Position numbers and translations under genes: made by a program
Shown: positions 44,175 through 52,559 of the stretch, one piece after another
Layout: each line of letters opens with the position of its first letter
Position numbering within the stretch: the first letter of the stretch is position 1
NCBI RefSeq assembly: GCF_004104355.1
Contig: NZ_RJLM01000001.1
Span: forward strand, 414,711 to 478,710
Length of the DNA: 64,000 bases
Source: Photobacterium chitinilyticum
Lineage (GTDB): Bacteria > Pseudomonadota > Gammaproteobacteria > Enterobacterales > Vibrionaceae
Direction of reading: 5' to 3'
Notes under the pieces: generated by a model
What the model saw: only the letters and a program-made list of their open reading frames with translations
Databases searched by the model: none
What the model was told of the DNA's origin: nothing

Positions 44175-45551
44175 TCAGCAGGCTGTTACATTAATAGCGA
44201 GTCCGCCGAGTGACGTTTCCTTGTAGTGGTTCATCATGTCCAGCCCGGTTTGGTGCATGGTTTTAACGACATCATCCAACGAAACATGGTGGGAGCCGTC
44301 ACCACTCAGTGCCAAACGGCAGGCATTGATCGCCTTTACCGCTCCCATGGTATTCCGCTCAATACACGGCACCTGCACCAGTCCGTCGATCGGATCACAC
44401 GTCAAGCCGAGGTTATGCTCCATCGCAATTTCAGCTGCATTCTCTACCTGCTCAGGGGTTCCGCCTAAAACTTCCGTCAACCCTGCTGCTGCCATCGAGC
44501 AAGCGACACCAATCTCCCCTTGGCAACCCACTTCAGCGGCGGAAATCGATGCATTGGCTTTATACAGTGATCCAATCGCTGCAGCCGTTGCCAGAAAATG
44601 GTGTATGCCTGTTTGTACGCAATCTTGCTCTTTGTGGGCAGTAAAATGAATGTAGTAAGCTAGGACGGCGGGGATCACTCCGGCAGCTCCGTTCGTGGGC
44701 GCAGTCACCACTTTGCCGCCAGCGGCATTCTCCTCATTTACTGCCATAGCATACAAGTTTACCCACTCTTGCGAGTCCACCTGCTCACCACGTTTTTTTC
44801 TTGCGCTCAAATCCACGGAGATTTTATTTGCACGTCGTTTGAGCTTGAGGCTGCCAGGTAATACCCCGGTTTGTGCAATACCTCGTTCAATGCACTGATC
44901 CATAACCGACCAGATATGATCCAATCCGATTTGCGGATCTTCAGTACTACGTGCCTGTTCATTGGCTAACATAATTTCGGCAATGGTAAGCTGATGCTTC
45001 TTGCATAGCGCCAATAACTTGTTTCCCGAGCTAAACGGGTAGGGCAGTGGGGATGTCGACGTTGTTGCTTGTTCTGTTAGCCCCTTGGCGACGATTGCTC
45101 CGCCGCCGATAGAGAAGTAGGTTTTCTCGGCAACGACGTTGCCCTTTAGATCATACGCAGTACAGGTCATGCCGTTAGGATGCTCAGGGAGAAAGGTATC
45201 GTTGTGGAAAACAATATCCTGTGACCAGTCAAAAGGGACAAAACGCTGGCCGGCCAGAGGCAGGTCTCGAGAACCTTTCACCATACTTACCATGGTAGGA
45301 ATATCATCAGCTTCTATGGTTTCTGGCAATTCTCCCATTAGCCCCATCACACAAGCGATATCCGTCGCATGCCCGAGTCCGGTAAGGGCCAGAGAACCAT
45401 AAAGGTCAACTTTCACTTTAAACGTTTGTTCAAGTAATTTCTGCTCTGTTAAAAAAGTGGCAAACCCTGCAGCCGCGGCCATCGGTCCTACAGTATGGGA
45501 GCTTGAGGGGCCCACTCCCACCTTGAATAGCTCAAAGATACTATGTGGCAT
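44175..45551 (-). CDS. sdaA: L-serine ammonia-lyase, iron-sulfur type
   Basis: This cytoplasmic enzyme deaminates L-serine to pyruvate and ammonia. The 458-residue single-chain protein has the N-terminal beta domain (FKVGVGPSSSHTVGPM) and the alpha catalytic domain with KVVTAPTNGAAGV. Three cysteines, in LTCDPIDG, VQVPCIER and INACRLAL, ligate the 4Fe-4S cluster together with the C-terminal region. SdaA and SdaB cannot be separated from sequence alone. It is followed in the reverse direction by no partner; brnQ lies upstream on the same strand, 270 bases away. Confidence 0.93.
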   Translation of the reverse strand: MPHSIFELFKVGVGPSSSHTVGPMAAAAGFATFLTEQKLLEQTFKVKVDLYGSLALTGLGHATDIACVMGLMGELPETIEADDIPTMVSMVKGSRDLPLAGQRFVPFDWSQDIVFHNDTFLPEHPNGMTCTAYDLKGNVVAEKTYFSIGGGAIVAKGLTEQATTSTSPLPYPFSSGNKLLALCKKHQLTIAEIMLANEQARSTEDPQIGLDHIWSVMDQCIERGIAQTGVLPGSLKLKRRANKISVDLSARKKRGEQVDSQEWVNLYAMAVNEENAAGGKVVTAPTNGAAGVIPAVLAYYIHFTAHKEQDCVQTGIHHFLATAAAIGSLYKANASISAAEVGCQGEIGVACSMAAAGLTEVLGGTPEQVENAAEIAMEHNLGLTCDPIDGLVQVPCIERNTMGAVKAINACRLALSGDGSHHVSLDDVVKTMHQTGLDMMNHYKETSLGGLAINVTAC

Positions 45552-45783
45552 TTACCTGTCTCCATGCTTCTCTATCGGGCTAGGACTGCTGAGTCCATTA
45601 CGTCATTTAACAATTGCGAAACATATTAGACAAATTCCATCATGATGAACAAAGGTTTCTTTTAGGAAACTTAACCTGTATCACACCAATAATTGATGAG
45701 TAATGGCTTCCATACTGAAATAGGGCACGTTTGAAAGAGGTGAGAGAGTGGATAGAACAAGTATTCGGGCATCGTATTAAGAA

Positions 45784-45810
45784 GGTAGGGCTTTGGTTAT
45801 TTGCCCTACC
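45784..45810 (-). terminator. Terminator after brnQ
   Basis: GGTAGGGC and GCCCTACC form an 8-bp stem just beyond the brnQ stop. The T run on the reverse strand is short (TTCTT), so termination may be partial. The forward strand has a better T run. Confidence 0.55.
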
Positions 45811-45821
45811 ATTTTTCGCTA

Positions 45822-47123
45822 TTAATTATTGATATGCATTATAGGTTTCTTGCTTACGGTCAGAATACGGTTGAAGACCAGGACGGCTAGACAAGGCAGG
45901 AACCAACTCGCATGCGCACTATATAGAGGTAGTGAGTGTGACAGAGGGATATCGAGGCTTGGTGGTATTTTTCCCAAGATAGCTAAGGCGTCGAGTCCTC
46001 CGAATCCCAGTGCCGTTAACAGCACCGTGATATAGGTAAATGAAACGCCTGAATTTGCGGGGAAGAATAGAGCGGCCAGTACCAAGGCAATGGCAATCGG
46101 ACACAGGACTAATATTGCTGGTAGGCTAACGGTTAGAATTTGCTCTAGGCCAAAGTTTGCAATGATGCCTGTAAGAAGCACGACAATAGTGGCTGTTATT
46201 GAAAAAGAGGCATTAAAAGTTTGCTTGTAGTACTCAGCACATGCATTGGTAAGGCCTACCGTTGTAGTCAGGCAAGCCATGATGATGATGGCTGCCAGTA
46301 ACCATTGTCCATACACCCCGAACTCTCCTGCCACGTAGCGGGCTAAAATTTCTCCCCCATTCGTTGCGTTGGCAGCAACAGAGGCAGAAGTGGCACCAAC
46401 ATAACCCATTGCTATATAACAGCCGGCCATCAATACGGCATAAATCATCGCCACTTTAAGTGCTGTATTTGCAACGGCCTTAGGGGCAGTGATTCCTTTG
46501 GCATTGATAGTCTGGATGATTACCCAGCCAAATCCAACGGCTGCAATCGCATCCATAGTCATATAGCCTTGGATCAATCCCTGTGTGATAGCACCATGCT
46601 GATAATCGGCTGAAGGAGATTGCGGAAAATCAAGCGGTGAAAAAATAGCAGCTAAAGCGAGTGCCAATAACATCAGAATAAGTAGTGGAGTCATCACCTT
46701 TCCGATGCAATCAACCAAACGACCAGGTTTAAACGCGAGCATCAACGTTAATACTGAAAATAGGATTGAAAATAACAGAAGATGATCTGTTGTTACAAAA
46801 GGCTTAATACCCATCTCATAGGCAACGGTCACAGCTCGTGGCATGCCGAATGCCGGACCAATTGCGGTGAAAAGCGCGACCCAGAAAGTGCGAGCCAGCC
46901 AATTAGGCAGTGGTTTAGTGAGGTTGTGTGTATTGCTGATACGCCCTAAAACGATGAGAGTGAAAGCAGGCAAGCCTACAGCAGTAATTAAAAAACCAAC
47001 CATCGCCGGAAAGAGATTGGTGCCAGCTTCTAGTCCTAGAGAGGGGGGAAAGATCAAGTTTCCTGCACCGAGAAAAAGGGCGAATGTCATTAAGCCTATG
47101 GCAAGTAAATCATGTGTTTTCAC
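45822..47123 (-). CDS. brnQ: Branched-chain amino acid transporter BrnQ
   Basis: This sodium-coupled LIVCS-family carrier takes up leucine, isoleucine and valine. The 433-residue protein has about 12 hydrophobic helices and the family start ALFLGAGNLIFPPSLGLEAG, with AIAAVGFGWVIIQ and YVGATS later. The start is GTG at 47123, with AGGAC eight bases ahead. That ribosome-binding site is part of the palindrome GGACATGTCC at 47125-47134. A leader peptide rich in Ile codons precedes the gene, which fits regulation by its own substrates. Confidence 0.92.
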   Translation of the reverse strand: MKTHDLLAIGLMTFALFLGAGNLIFPPSLGLEAGTNLFPAMVGFLITAVGLPAFTLIVLGRISNTHNLTKPLPNWLARTFWVALFTAIGPAFGMPRAVTVAYEMGIKPFVTTDHLLLFSILFSVLTLMLAFKPGRLVDCIGKVMTPLLILMLLALALAAIFSPLDFPQSPSADYQHGAITQGLIQGYMTMDAIAAVGFGWVIIQTINAKGITAPKAVANTALKVAMIYAVLMAGCYIAMGYVGATSASVAANATNGGEILARYVAGEFGVYGQWLLAAIIIMACLTTTVGLTNACAEYYKQTFNASFSITATIVVLLTGIIANFGLEQILTVSLPAILVLCPIAIALVLAALFFPANSGVSFTYITVLLTALGFGGLDALAILGKIPPSLDIPLSHSLPLYSAHASWFLPCLAVLVFNRILTVSKKPIMHINN

Positions 47124-47124
47124 T

Positions 47125-47134
47125 GGACATGTCC
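47125..47134 (-). promoter_or_regulatory. Palindrome covering the brnQ ribosome-binding site
   Basis: GGACATGTCC is a perfect 10-bp palindrome immediately before the GTG start. It includes most of the AGGAC Shine-Dalgarno sequence, so folding or dimerisation could limit initiation. Confidence 0.3.
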
Positions 47135-47195
47135 TGTTGTGTTTTTATAAGGACCGTCAGTAAGGCTGGTGAAAAATATGAAGGGAAAGCTCTAT

Positions 47196-47234
47196 CCTCC
47201 GTCAGCCTGGCTGACGGGGGAATAACCGCCAGCC
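47196..47234 (-). promoter_or_regulatory. Attenuator-like alternative RNA structures in the brnQ leader
   Basis: Read on the reverse strand, segment A GGCTGGCGG (47234-47226), segment B CCGTCAGCC (47217-47209) and segment C GGCTGACGG (47207-47199) follow one another. A can pair with B over nine bases and B can pair with C over the same stretch, so the two helices exclude each other. B and C form a strong hairpin at 47196-47220. No T run follows directly, so the exact switch is unclear. Confidence 0.55.
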
Positions 47235-47344
47235 TAGTTAATAATTACTAGAATAATGGCGATAATAATGTTTGTTGCACGCAATACAGCCTGACCCAGA
47301 ACTTTCGGGGAAGTCACAGATTGTTGAGCTGTATGAAATAACAT
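47234..47344 (-). CDS. brnQ leader peptide (36 residues, Ile-rich)
   Basis: A reverse-strand ATG at 47344, with TAGG a few bases upstream, opens a 36-codon frame ending in TAG at 47234. The last 12 residues read NIIIAIILVIIN: seven Ile, one Leu and one Val. This is the control-codon pattern of leader peptides such as IlvL. It stands about 110 bases before brnQ, and its stop codon touches the first arm of mutually exclusive RNA helices. It is too short for standard gene calling. Ribosome stalling at Ile codons when branched-chain amino acids are scarce is the expected signal. Attenuation of brnQ this way is inference. Confidence 0.75.
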   Translation of the reverse strand: MLFHTAQQSVTSPKVLGQAVLRATNIIIAIILVIIN

Positions 47345-47359
47345 AAAAAGCCTAGATAA

Positions 47360-47536
47360 TTGTATGGGCAACAAAGCCACCATATAACTAATGAAATGCT
47401 ATGTAAATATTATTTTTCTGATTACGCAAAACGGCTCGAAACCGAGCTCGGCAAGGATCGGATGGCCCAGTTATCGGAAGCCTTAATTGAGCTGCAATGT
47501 GCACTTGAGACTTTAGGTTTGCCGAAAGAGAAGTAA
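47360..47536 (+). pseudogene. 3' remnant of a MarR-like regulator gene
   Basis: An open frame from 47360 to the TAA at 47534-47536 is convincingly coding only from about 47417. The peptide reads SDYAKRLETELGKDRMAQL and continues with amphipathic helix to GLPKEK. This looks like the C-terminal dimerisation helix of a MarR-family regulator with the DNA-binding part missing. The ATG at 47396 has no ribosome-binding site. It lies just ahead of the LplT-PlsC gene and overlaps the likely promoter region of the brnQ leader. A small intact protein of 46 residues is the alternative. Confidence 0.45.
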
Positions 47537-47666
47537 TAAACGCTACGATTCTCTGTTTCTGTCTTCAACAGTAATTTTTTGGAAATGCAATTGCACAGTG
47601 TTCGATTGTGTTGTAGATTAACACTATCAAGGAACAATTACAGATTGAATACAGCGAGGACAGGCC

Positions 47667-49532
47667 ATGAATCAGTTTACATTATTGGGGAAAAAGCGTT
47701 TTCTCCCCTTTTTCAGTACTCAGGCACTAGGTGCATTTAACGACAACTTATTTAAGAATGTGCTGCTGTTGTTTATTGCATTCTCCGGGCTCTATAGCCA
47801 AGAGGAAAGTACCACGTTGATCAACCTAGCTGCCGGGCTGTTTATCCTGCCGTTCTTTCTGCTTTCTCCAATAGGGGGACAGCTGGCAGATAAATATGAG
47901 AAATCAGCACTGATTCGGAAAATTAAGGTGGCTGAAATTGTCATTATGTCGGCTGGTGCTGTTGCACTCTGGTTTAACTATGTACCGGGACTGTTAGTCA
48001 TCTTGTTCCTGATGGGAGCCCAGTCAGCCTTGTTTGGCCCCGTCAAGTTTGCTTTGCTGCCGCAGCACCTTACCGACAGGGAGCTGGTGGGCGGTAATGC
48101 GGTGGTTGAAATGGGAACATTTGTGGCGATTCTGTGTGGTACAGTTGCGGCTGGCCTGTTATTTACCGCTGGTAACTCAAGTCTGCTGATTACCGTTTTC
48201 GTGCTGGCACTCGCTGTGTTTGGCTATTTGAGTAGCCGTTATATTCCGCTCGCTAAGGCTAACGATCCATCGCTGGTTATGAACTGGAATCCTGTTACCC
48301 AGTTGGTCAGAACCGTTAACCATGCTCGCAAGGATCGTACTGTCTTCCTGTCTATTCTGGCTATTAGCTGGTTTTGGTTTATTGGCGCGACTTATCTGAC
48401 ACAGCTACCGAACTTTGCCCGTGATTATCTTGGTGGTAATCCGCAGCTGGTAACAGTACTGCTGACAGTGTTTTCTGTTGGTATTGCCTTGGGATCATTG
48501 CTTTGCGAGAAGCTTTCCGGAGGCCAAGTTGAGCTGGGTATTATTCCGATTGGTGCGATCGGTATTAGTGTGTTCGGTTTTGATTTGTATTTCGCCAGCC
48601 AGCAAGTTGTTGTCGAATTGGGTATTACAGCGAGCGCATTCGTCACTCATGGAGAAAATCTGAGAATGTTGTTTGATCTTGCAATGGTGAGTGCATTCGG
48701 TGGGATATTTGTGGTGCCGCTTAACGCTTTGATCCAACAGCGTAGCGAGCCAAAAAGCCGAGCCCAGACCATTGCCGCCAATAATGTCATGAACGCACTT
48801 TTCATGGTTTTGAGCGCCGTTGTTGCCGTCCTTTTGTTGAATGTTTTTGAGCTGACGATTCTAGAGTTATTTCTTGTGTTGTCGATTGGCAATGTGCTAG
48901 TCGCTCTCTATGTGTTCTCGCAGGTACATGAATTCCTGTTACGTTTTGTCGTCTGGTTGTTGACTCATACGGTATATCGTATTAACCATAAAGGGTTGGA
49001 TAATATCCCCGAGCAGGGAGCCGCGGTACTAGTCTGTAATCATGTCAGCTATGTTGACGCATTGTTGATAGCAGGGGCCTGCCGTCGTCCGGTAAGATTT
49101 GTGATGGATAAAAATATCGCCAATATGCCGGTGGCTAAGTATTTCTTCAAATGGGTCAAGGCCATTCCTATTTGCGCCCAGGGTAAGTCCCCAAAAATCT
49201 ATCAGCAGGCTTTTGACCGAATTAGCCAAGAGCTAGCCGATGGTGAAATAGTCTGTATCTTCCCCGAGGGCAAGCTGACCAGAACCGGTGAAATGAACGA
49301 GTTCAAAAAAGGGATTGAGAAAATTATCAGCCGCAATCCGGTATCTGTTATTCCCCTCGGCCTGAAGGGGGGTTGGGGATCGTTTTTCAGTCACAAGAAA
49401 GGGCGGGCATTCACTACGCTGCCATCCCGTTTCTGGTCAAGAATAGAGATTGTTGCCGATGAACCGATAGTACCTGAAGAGGTATCCGCCAAAGAGTTGC
49501 AGGCCAAGGTTGAGGTACTGATTGCGAACTAG
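47667..49532 (+). CDS. LplT-like MFS transporter fused to PlsC-type acyltransferase
   Basis: The 621-residue protein has an N-terminal MFS domain of about 12 helices (residues 10-420; AFNDNLFKN is the LplT signature). A C-terminal 1-acylglycerophosphate acyltransferase domain (about 435-620) follows, with the HX4D motif H459-D464 and FPEGKLTR. In E. coli LplT flips lysophospholipids inward and Aas, a PlsC plus acyl-ACP synthetase fusion, reacylates them. Here transport and acyl transfer are fused and the synthetase part is absent. It should repair lysophospholipids at the inner membrane. An acyl donor must come from elsewhere. Confidence 0.85.
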   Translation: MNQFTLLGKKRFLPFFSTQALGAFNDNLFKNVLLLFIAFSGLYSQEESTTLINLAAGLFILPFFLLSPIGGQLADKYEKSALIRKIKVAEIVIMSAGAVALWFNYVPGLLVILFLMGAQSALFGPVKFALLPQHLTDRELVGGNAVVEMGTFVAILCGTVAAGLLFTAGNSSLLITVFVLALAVFGYLSSRYIPLAKANDPSLVMNWNPVTQLVRTVNHARKDRTVFLSILAISWFWFIGATYLTQLPNFARDYLGGNPQLVTVLLTVFSVGIALGSLLCEKLSGGQVELGIIPIGAIGISVFGFDLYFASQQVVVELGITASAFVTHGENLRMLFDLAMVSAFGGIFVVPLNALIQQRSEPKSRAQTIAANNVMNALFMVLSAVVAVLLLNVFELTILELFLVLSIGNVLVALYVFSQVHEFLLRFVVWLLTHTVYRINHKGLDNIPEQGAAVLVCNHVSYVDALLIAGACRRPVRFVMDKNIANMPVAKYFFKWVKAIPICAQGKSPKIYQQAFDRISQELADGEIVCIFPEGKLTRTGEMNEFKKGIEKIISRNPVSVIPLGLKGGWGSFFSHKKGRAFTTLPSRFWSRIEIVADEPIVPEEVSAKELQAKVEVLIAN

Positions 49533-49812
49533 CCATCAGTGCCTGTTATTGCTAGGCGTTTTCTCCGGGTGTATTTGGGGCGAGTTTTTGATGTTGAATA
49601 TTCGGAGTATGTTGGAACAAATATCTAAGAATGAAAGTAAAATGTAGTATTTATCTGTGATGAGTGATTCGTATCTCAAACTCCATATGAACTGATATTT
49701 ATACTTTTCCACGCAGTTGGTTCGATTTAAAACAGAAAATACAAAGGCTACTCATGTCATTCTTCATGAGGTATTGCTTTTGATTAATAATAACCAAGAA
49801 AAAGGAATCATT

Positions 49813-52044
49813 ATGGCTATCAGGAAAAGATGGTTATCGCTTCTTATTACTTCATTATTAACTAGCTACTCAGTATTGGCAGAAGATAACAGTTCCAATG
49901 TTCAATATTCCCCGGATGGTGAAACAACACGGGGATATAGTGAGCCGCTAAAAGAATACAGTGAATCTGCAACTATTATTGCTCCTATCACTATTCCTGC
50001 ACCGACACTTTCCGAGCGTCGGCAACAGGATGTAGCATTGTTCAGTGACAGTGCGGGTTGCTCCGATTATCGTCAGTTTTCAACACTTTCCGGCGCTGAC
50101 CTATTTAAATTTATAACGGATACATCTTCGGAGTGTATTGGTGAACTGTACCGCCGTAATGACAGCGTTTCTCTCGCTACATACCAAGCTGATAATGTTG
50201 TCGATATAGCTCGCCGTGCCGCGACGATAGCTGCGGATTATAATTCGTCTACTGGCGATGATCTTTATAATTTGTTCTATTATCTGCGCGGTGCATTTTA
50301 TATCGAGTACAATAATGAGCAGTTGAAATACCAAGATCAACGAGCTCATAAAGCATTACTTTCCTTGCTTGAAGCATATCGAAATAACCCTTTCATTTCT
50401 GAAGTGACCGATATTCAGGGCAATACAATGGCTGAGTATTTTACTGCATGGGACAGCAGTAAAAACTATATCCAGAGTGTTACATCTATTACCCGTTATT
50501 TGAACGAGTTCAGCCCGACACATCTGGCAGAGTGGTCACATCGTGGCGCTTTAACCAAGGCTTTGACGACGCTTTACCGTGGAAGCTGGGATGAAACCTA
50601 TACTAAATCTGCCGAGCAACAAACGGCCTTGCGAGAAGCATTGCTGAAGGTTGCAACATCGGAATATATTTACAATTCTGAATATAGCTATGAGGCGACC
50701 GATGCGCTAAATGAATATGCTCGTTTTCTTGAGTATCAGAAATACTGGGGACTTTCCGAAGGCCTTAAGGAGGAAGTGAACCAGGGTATCGTCAGTTTCA
50801 TGTCCCATTTCGACCGCAATACCAAGGCATGGGCGAGTGCTGCCGGGGCATTGGAACGCTATAATCCGGGTGAGTGTGAAAAGTTCGGTATTTGTGGCTG
50901 GAAGGAAGAACTTAAAAATGCTGTGTTGAGTATCCATCACTCCTGTAGCGATACGATAAAAATTCGTGCCCAGAGTATGACGGAATCAGAACTTCAGCAA
51001 TCTTGTGCGTTACTGGCAGAAGAAGAAGCGTTATTTCATCAGGTATTGAATACCGGTAACAAGCCAGTCAATGATGATCATAATACTAATCTCGAAGTGA
51101 ATATTTTCGATTCGACTGAAGACTACAAATCATTCGCCGGTACAATCTTTGGTATCAGTACTGATAACGGGGGCATGTATCTCGAGGGAGATCCTTCGGT
51201 GGAAGGAAATCAGGCGCGTTTTATCGCTCATGAGGCAACGTGGCGAGATGACATTTTGGTTTGGAACTTGCGCCATGAGTATATTCATTATCTTGATGGC
51301 CGATTCAACATGTATGGTCCATTTAATTACTTCAGTATCGATAAGGACAAATCAGTCTGGTGGTCAGAAGGATTGGCCGAATATGTATCTCATCAAAATC
51401 GCTATGACGAAGCCGTCGAAATTGGTCGCCAACAGCGGTATCGTTTCAGTGAAATATTGAATAATACCTATAATAGCGGTGACGAACGTGTTTATCGCTG
51501 GGGTTATTTGGCAGTTCGTTTTCTATTTGAAACAGCACCGGAGTTAGTTGAACAGTTGATGGAATATGCTCGTGCAGGTGATGTGCAAGGCTGGGTTAAC
51601 TTTATCAATACCTCTATTGGTACTTCCCTCGACTACCAGTGGTATAACTGGCTGCAGGTGGTTCAAAGTGATGATACATCGATTGGTGGACAAGGGCCTG
51701 TATTAATACCTGACAGCTGTAAAGTTCAGGGACCTTACGGCTATGGCCAGATTTATGATGGCAATACCGTCTGTATCAGTAACGGCAAGGCGTATTACTA
51801 CTTTTATGTAGATGCAGGTGTCAGCCGTATTGATATTAATAGCGGTCACGGCGAAGGCAATATTGATTTGTTCTACAGCCCGTCGACTTGGGCTGAGAGC
51901 AACAACTATCTGTTGAGCTCTACCGAGTCGGGCAATGTGGAGTCACTCACTATTAATAACCCTGCAAGTGGTTGGCAATATGTGACTGCGCTCAGCAATC
52001 CGTCAAGTAACGGTGCCAGCTTAAAAATCGAAATGACAAAATAA
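49813..52044 (+). CDS. Secreted microbial collagenase (peptidase family M9)
   Basis: The zinc metalloprotease of about 743 residues degrades collagen. It has a signal peptide (AIRKRWLSLLITSLLTSYSVLA), a long activator domain (about 90-400), and a catalytic domain with HEYIH (H488-H492) and the downstream Glu in WWSEGLAEYVS, typical of M9. A C-terminal beta-sandwich prepeptidase (PPC) domain spans about 640-743. The ATG at 49813 with AAAGGAA is chosen because the signal peptide begins there; a longer frame from 49717 has no export signal. It resembles the Vibrio type of collagenase. It stands alone with its own terminator. Confidence 0.88.
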   Translation: MAIRKRWLSLLITSLLTSYSVLAEDNSSNVQYSPDGETTRGYSEPLKEYSESATIIAPITIPAPTLSERRQQDVALFSDSAGCSDYRQFSTLSGADLFKFITDTSSECIGELYRRNDSVSLATYQADNVVDIARRAATIAADYNSSTGDDLYNLFYYLRGAFYIEYNNEQLKYQDQRAHKALLSLLEAYRNNPFISEVTDIQGNTMAEYFTAWDSSKNYIQSVTSITRYLNEFSPTHLAEWSHRGALTKALTTLYRGSWDETYTKSAEQQTALREALLKVATSEYIYNSEYSYEATDALNEYARFLEYQKYWGLSEGLKEEVNQGIVSFMSHFDRNTKAWASAAGALERYNPGECEKFGICGWKEELKNAVLSIHHSCSDTIKIRAQSMTESELQQSCALLAEEEALFHQVLNTGNKPVNDDHNTNLEVNIFDSTEDYKSFAGTIFGISTDNGGMYLEGDPSVEGNQARFIAHEATWRDDILVWNLRHEYIHYLDGRFNMYGPFNYFSIDKDKSVWWSEGLAEYVSHQNRYDEAVEIGRQQRYRFSEILNNTYNSGDERVYRWGYLAVRFLFETAPELVEQLMEYARAGDVQGWVNFINTSIGTSLDYQWYNWLQVVQSDDTSIGGQGPVLIPDSCKVQGPYGYGQIYDGNTVCISNGKAYYYFYVDAGVSRIDINSGHGEGNIDLFYSPSTWAESNNYLLSSTESGNVESLTINNPASGWQYVTALSNPSSNGASLKIEMTK

Positions 52045-52063
52045 AAGAAGTAATCTGATGACT

Positions 52064-52100
52064 AAGGCCTTCCTCTATAGCTTGGGGGAAGGCTTTTTTA
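52064..52100 (+). terminator. Intrinsic terminator after the collagenase gene
   Basis: AAGGCCTTCCTC and GGGGAAGGCTTT can form a stem around a loop of about nine bases, ending in a T run. Confidence 0.75.
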
Positions 52101-52559
52101 ATAATACAATGGATTGTCGAAATATATTCTAAAGTTAAATATAATATGAGCCTGATTTAATATGGATGCGCAAGGTTTTGTTAGGGGGAATAAGCTTTAA
52201 GTTTCCATCTGTTGCATATTAAGTCGGTCTTTTAAGTCATACAAATTATTACGCATTTAGATCTATTACTCTATTTTTCGTGATCAATCATCCGTTTTTA
52301 TACAAATCTTGTTTTAATGCATGTTGATTTATATAGCATGGCGAGAAATGACGTTGTGTGATTGCTGTTCTGTCTAAGTGCCATATGAAGGGTGCTGATT
52401 ACATCGATATCGCCAGCCTCGTTTTTGAGGCAAATATATCTAATGTCATATGTCGGAGAGAAAATGAGCTTAAAAATAATAAAAGTGACTCTTCTATATA
52501 TAGGCAAGATTTTAGTGAATTTGTTTCCTTGATGTTTTATTTATAATTCCGGAGTAAAT
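52101..52559. other. AT-rich intergenic region
   Basis: About 460 bases without a convincing gene separate the collagenase from the orphan lipoprotein. A short forward frame at 52358-52546 has no ribosome-binding site and an unconvincing composition. The lipoprotein promoter must lie here, but I cannot assign it. Confidence 0.5.

Noticed and set aside
49535-49565. Weak hairpin after the LplT-PlsC gene as a terminator
   Set aside because: GCCT and AGGC pair over only four bases, which is too weak to call despite the TTTT that follows.
49717-49812. Longer N-terminus for the collagenase
   Set aside because: The added residues have no export signal, and a clean signal peptide with a good ribosome-binding site begins at 49813.
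52358-52546. Possible small gene of 62 codons before the lipoprotein gene
   Set aside because: No ribosome-binding site, no recognisable motif and composition like the surrounding AT-rich spacer.
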